The notes beneath the pieces are model-generated. The model ran no database searches and was not told where the DNA came from. It saw nothing but the letters and a program-made list of their open reading frames with translations. Shown here in pieces: positions 60,993 to 64,000 of a DNA stretch of 64,000 nt (within the stretch, counting starts at the first letter, position 1; each line of letters starts with the position of its first letter). The DNA lies in assembly GCA_003525075.1 (NCBI GenBank), contig DQFO01000010.1, positions 43,597 through 107,596 of the forward strand, in the 5' to 3' direction. A program made the translations under genes and the position numbers. Source of the stretch: Clostridiales bacterium. Lineage in GTDB: Bacteria; Bacillota; Clostridia; TANB77; CAG-508.

Positions 60993-62924
60993 ATGGAAAA
61001 ATACGAACACAAGTATGGGGCAGAACAGATTCAAGTATTGGAAGGATTAGAAGCAGTAAGAAAAAGACCTGGTATGTATATTGGTAGTACATCTGTTAGA
61101 GGCTTACATCATATGGTTTATGAAATTGTTGATAACTGTGTTGATGAAGCATTGGCTGGATATTGTACTGAAATTAATATTGTAATAGAACCAGGAAATA
61201 TAATGAGTGTAGAGGATAATGGTAGAGGAATACCAGTAGAAATACATCCAAAAACACATATATCTACTGCAGAAACTGTTTATACAGTTTTACATGCTGG
61301 TGGAAAATTTGGTGGAGATAGTGGTTATAAAGTTTCTGGTGGATTACATGGTGTTGGTGCATCTGTTGTAAATGCATTATCAAATTGGGTTGAAGTTACA
61401 ATTCAAAGAGATGGTGGAATTTATCAAATGAAATTTGAAAAAGGAAAAACAGTAAAAAAACTTGAAAAAATTGGAAATTCTAAAAAAACTGGAACAAAAG
61501 TTAGATTTCTTGCTGATGATACAATTTTCGAAACTCAGGAATTTGATTATGATGTATTAGAAACAAGATTTAGAGAAATGGCTTTTTTAACCAAAGGATT
61601 AAAAATAACATTTGAAGATAAAAGAAATCCAGAAAAGCAAAAAAAAGTTGAATTCTGTTTTGAAGGTGGATTAAAATCATTTGTTGAATTTTTAAATAAA
61701 AACAAAGAATGTTTACACAAAGATCCAATTTATATTGAAAAAGATGGAGAAGTTCCTGTTGAAATTGCAATGCAATATACAACAAGTTATTCTGAAAATA
61801 TTTATACTTTTGTAAATAATATAAATACAATTGAAGGTGGAACACATCTTGAAGGATTTAAAAGAGCATTAACAAAAGTATTTAATGATTATGCAAGATC
61901 ACATAATTTATTAAAAGATAAAGATGCAAATTTACAAGGTGAAGATATAAGAGAAGGAATAACTGCTGTTGTTTCTGTAAAAGTAAAAGAACCACAATTT
62001 GAAGGACAAACAAAAACAAAACTAGGAAATAGCGAAGTTACAGGAATTGTTCAATCAATGGTAAATGAAGCGTTAGCAACATTTTTAGAAGAAAATCCAA
62101 ATGTTGCAAAAGCAATATTAGAAAAATGTGTGAGTGCTGCAAGAGCTAGGGAAGCAGCGAGAAAAGCTAGAGAATTAGTTCGTAGAAAAAGTGCTCTTGA
62201 AACAACAACACTTCCTGGAAAGTTAGCTGATTGTAGTAGTAAAAATGCAGAAGAGTGTGAAGTTTACATAGTAGAGGGAGATTCTGCTGGTGGAAGTGCA
62301 AAGCAAGGAAGAGATAGAAAATTCCAAGCAATATTACCATTATGGGGAAAAATGTTAAATGTTGAAAAAGCAAGAGCTGACAAAATATACGGAAATGATA
62401 AATTAAATCCAGTAATAGTTGCTGTTGGAGCTGGTATTGGAAAAGATTTTGATATCACAAAAATAAGATATGGAAAAGTTATAATAATGGCAGATGCCGA
62501 TGTTGATGGTGCACATATCAGAACATTAATGTTAACATTTTTCTTTAGATATATGAGACCACTTATTGAAAATGGAAATGTTTATCTTGCTCAACCACCA
62601 TTATATAAATTAGCCAAAAAAGGTATGGAAGATATTTATTGTTATACTGATGAAGGACTTGATAAAGCATTTGCAGAATTAGAAGCCAAAGGAATTGCAA
62701 GAGAAAGTTTATCTTTACAAAGATATAAAGGTTTAGGTGAAATGAACCCTGAACAATTGTGGGAAACAACAATGAACCCAGAAAAGAGAACATTAATTCA
62801 AGTAACAATGGATGATGCAATAAAAGCAGATGAAACATTTACTCTTTTAATGGGAGATGAAGTTGAACCAAGAAGAGACTTCATTGCACAAAATGCAAAA
62901 TATGTAAAAAATCTTGATATATAA
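60993..62924 (+). CDS. gyrB: DNA gyrase subunit B
   Basis: 643 residues. GHKL ATPase: LEAVRKRPGMYIGSTSVRGL (~17-36), VDNCVDEALAGYC, EDNGRGIPV, GGLHGVGASVVNAL; Toprim domain: EGDSAGGSAKQGRDRKFQAI (~425-444) and IIMADADVDGAHIRTL (~495). C-terminal PEQLWETTMNPEKRTLIQV. I start at ATG 60993 with GAAAGGA 9-10 nt upstream rather than at 60984. gyrA is not in the window. Confidence 0.96.
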   Translation: MEKYEHKYGAEQIQVLEGLEAVRKRPGMYIGSTSVRGLHHMVYEIVDNCVDEALAGYCTEINIVIEPGNIMSVEDNGRGIPVEIHPKTHISTAETVYTVLHAGGKFGGDSGYKVSGGLHGVGASVVNALSNWVEVTIQRDGGIYQMKFEKGKTVKKLEKIGNSKKTGTKVRFLADDTIFETQEFDYDVLETRFREMAFLTKGLKITFEDKRNPEKQKKVEFCFEGGLKSFVEFLNKNKECLHKDPIYIEKDGEVPVEIAMQYTTSYSENIYTFVNNINTIEGGTHLEGFKRALTKVFNDYARSHNLLKDKDANLQGEDIREGITAVVSVKVKEPQFEGQTKTKLGNSEVTGIVQSMVNEALATFLEENPNVAKAILEKCVSAARAREAARKARELVRRKSALETTTLPGKLADCSSKNAEECEVYIVEGDSAGGSAKQGRDRKFQAILPLWGKMLNVEKARADKIYGNDKLNPVIVAVGAGIGKDFDITKIRYGKVIIMADADVDGAHIRTLMLTFFFRYMRPLIENGNVYLAQPPLYKLAKKGMEDIYCYTDEGLDKAFAELEAKGIARESLSLQRYKGLGEMNPEQLWETTMNPEKRTLIQVTMDDAIKADETFTLLMGDEVEPRRDFIAQNAKYVKNLDI

Positions 62925-62952
62925 TTTGAAATGTATAGTTTTATAAAAAATT

Positions 62953-62990
62953 AATAGCTAAGAGAAAAAACATCTCTTAGCTATTATCTA
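62953..62990 (+). terminator. Terminator after gyrB
   Basis: AATAGCTAAGAG (62953-62964) pairs with CTCTTAGCTATT (62974-62985); 9-nt loop; only a short T-rich tail follows. Confidence 0.7.
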
Positions 62991-63480
62991 TAAAGCTAAT
63001 AATAATCTTAACTCAAACTAATATACATAATATTTTAATCTAATGTATATTACTATACAAATAAACTATATACCACATATATTAATCAGTTGCTCGACTA
63101 TAAATACAATAGTAGAAACTATATTCATCCCTAAGGACTAGTAACAATACCATATACTGCAAGTATAATCTTAGTTCAAATACATAACATATAATTTAAC
63201 TATATAACTAAAGATGAATTAATAAAAGTTTATATTATAAAAATTTAAAATTCATCATGAAAATATAGCTTACATATACATTATATATTCTTATCGCCGA
63301 CATATATTAATCTACTTCAATAAACTAATATATATCTTTGCTCGAATAATAATAAACTAATTTATAATCTATTATTACTCTTCACTCAACTAATATTAAC
63401 CTTATACACATATTATGTTCAAAAACTTTTTTATTATACATTAAACTAAAAAAATTTTTTGTATTGTTTTGTCGAAATGT
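62991..63480. other. Gene-free region between gyrB and the TraC-like gene
   Basis: About 490 bp, A/T-rich but with fewer homopolymers than other gaps and many TATATTA/TAATATA words. TTGCTCGA occurs twice (63092-63099 and 63340-63347, positions approximate). I see no gene with a good start, no tRNA and no DnaA boxes. An unrecognised RNA or decayed sequence is possible. Confidence 0.5.
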
Positions 63481-63485
63481 TTTTC

Positions 63486-63513
63486 TTGACAATTGACAAA
63501 AAGATAGTATAAT
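63486..63513 (+). promoter_or_regulatory. Strong sigma-A promoter of the TraC-like gene
   Basis: TTGACA (63486-63491), 16-nt spacer, TATAAT (63508-63513): both hexamers match consensus. A second TTGACA-like copy follows the first. The gene starts ~60 nt downstream. Confidence 0.8.
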
Positions 63514-63576
63514 AAAAACATAAAATTTAATTCTTGAAATTTTAAAGTCAAAAATTTTTTATTCTATAAATGTGAG

Positions 63577-64000
63577 GTGAGAAAAATTAATTCAATACAA
63601 AAATGGATTCCAATAGAAAAAATTTTAGAAAAAGGAATTATAAAATTAAAGAAAAATAAATATATAAAAATCTTAAAAGTAAATCCAATAAATTTTAACT
63701 TAAAAACACAAATGGAAAAAGAATCAATTTTAAATTCATATAAAATATTTTTAAAAACATGTAATTTTGATATTCAAATTTTAATTCAAAGTAAAAAAGA
63801 AGATTTAACAAATCATATTGAAAAAATAAAAATAAATTCCCAAAATGAAAATAATAAATTTATAAATAATTATCTAAATTATTATATTAATTATATAAAA
63901 GAAAAAAATAATTTAAATAAATCAGCATCAAAAAATTTTTATTTAATTATAAAAAATAAAACAGAAAATAATGAAGAAAATATTATTCAAGAATTAAATG
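63577..64000 (+). CDS. TraC-like N-terminal domain protein (partial, runs off the right edge)
   Basis: An open frame in the window's last 424 bp, cut off by the edge: NSIQKWIPIEKILEKGIIKL, then KYIKILKVNPINFNLKTQME, then NSYKIFLKTCNFDIQILIQS and a Lys/Asn-rich stretch. This is how the N-terminal (TraC/VirB4-like) domain of many Gram-positive transfer proteins begins. No ATG is available: candidates are GTG at 63577 or ATT at 63586; GAGGTGA (63575-63581) suits the latter better. A second transfer-related gene close to the chromosomal origin is notable. Whether an ATPase domain follows cannot be seen. Confidence 0.6.
   Translation, partial: MRKINSIQKWIPIEKILEKGIIKLKKNKYIKILKVNPINFNLKTQMEKESILNSYKIFLKTCNFDIQILIQSKKEDLTNHIEKIKINSQNENNKFINNYLNYYINYIKEKNNLNKSASKNFYLIIKNKTENNEENIIQELN

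Noticed and set aside
47786..64000. parS centromere sites expected near parAB and oriC
   Set aside because: I looked for TGTTTCACGTGAAACA-like 16-mers and saw none; the CACGTG at ~59540 lacks the flanking arms.

Overview
The window is very AT-rich chromosomal DNA from an endospore-forming member of the Bacillota, most likely an uncultured Clostridia lineage. The evidence is spore genes (ypeB, spoIIR, spmA/spmB, a GerMN-domain gene), Gram-positive style Shine-Dalgarno sites before nearly every gene, and a classical origin region on the right: rpmH-rnpA-yidD-yidC-jag-mnmE-mnmG-rsmG-parA-parB read leftwards, and dnaA-dnaN-recF-gyrB read rightwards. The replication origin lies on both sides of dnaA. 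Between dnaA and dnaN there is a textbook basal unwinding element: a DnaA box, a short GC step, DnaA-trios and an AT-rich tract.

Layout. 1-7.3 kb: germination protein YpeB, a diacylglycerol glycosyltransferase, the recR-ybaB-dnaX set, SRP RNA, tadA, membrane proteins and tRNA-Arg with a duplicated 3' end. 7.4-19.1 kb: a TtcA-type tRNA thiolase, a phosphohexomutase plus UDP-sugar pyrophosphorylase pair, spoIIR, murA, a WalJ-type hydrolase, spmAB, an AbrB-type regulator, rsmI, a gene-poor AT-rich stretch and a GerMN protein. 19.2-40 kb: one long leftward operon encoding a type IV secretion (T4SS)-like machine. 40-47.3 kb: accessory membrane genes: a small foreign-looking protein, a polytopic protein, a LytTR/DUF3021-like pair, an MBOAT/DHHW O-acetylation-like set and a YwaF-like protein. 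47.4-64 kb: two tRNA-Ser genes, parAB, the origin region and, at the right edge, the start of a TraC-like gene behind a strong promoter.

The most interesting part is the 20.7-kb T4SS-like operon. In order of transcription it has three small VirB2-like proteins, an internal terminator-like hairpin, a PrgI/VirB3-like protein, a VirB4 ATPase split into two genes, three tandem ~960-985-residue VirB6-like proteins (the first apparently broken by a one-base frameshift), three membrane-anchored VirB8/TcpC-like (NTF2-like) proteins, an exported C39-like cysteine-protease protein and a membrane-anchored NlpC/P60-like wall hydrolase. No relaxase, coupling ATPase, VirB11 or integrase is visible in the window. 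A single promoter whose -10 box lies in a perfect palindrome precedes it. This looks like a resident secretion machine rather than a conjugative element, although its substrate is unknown.
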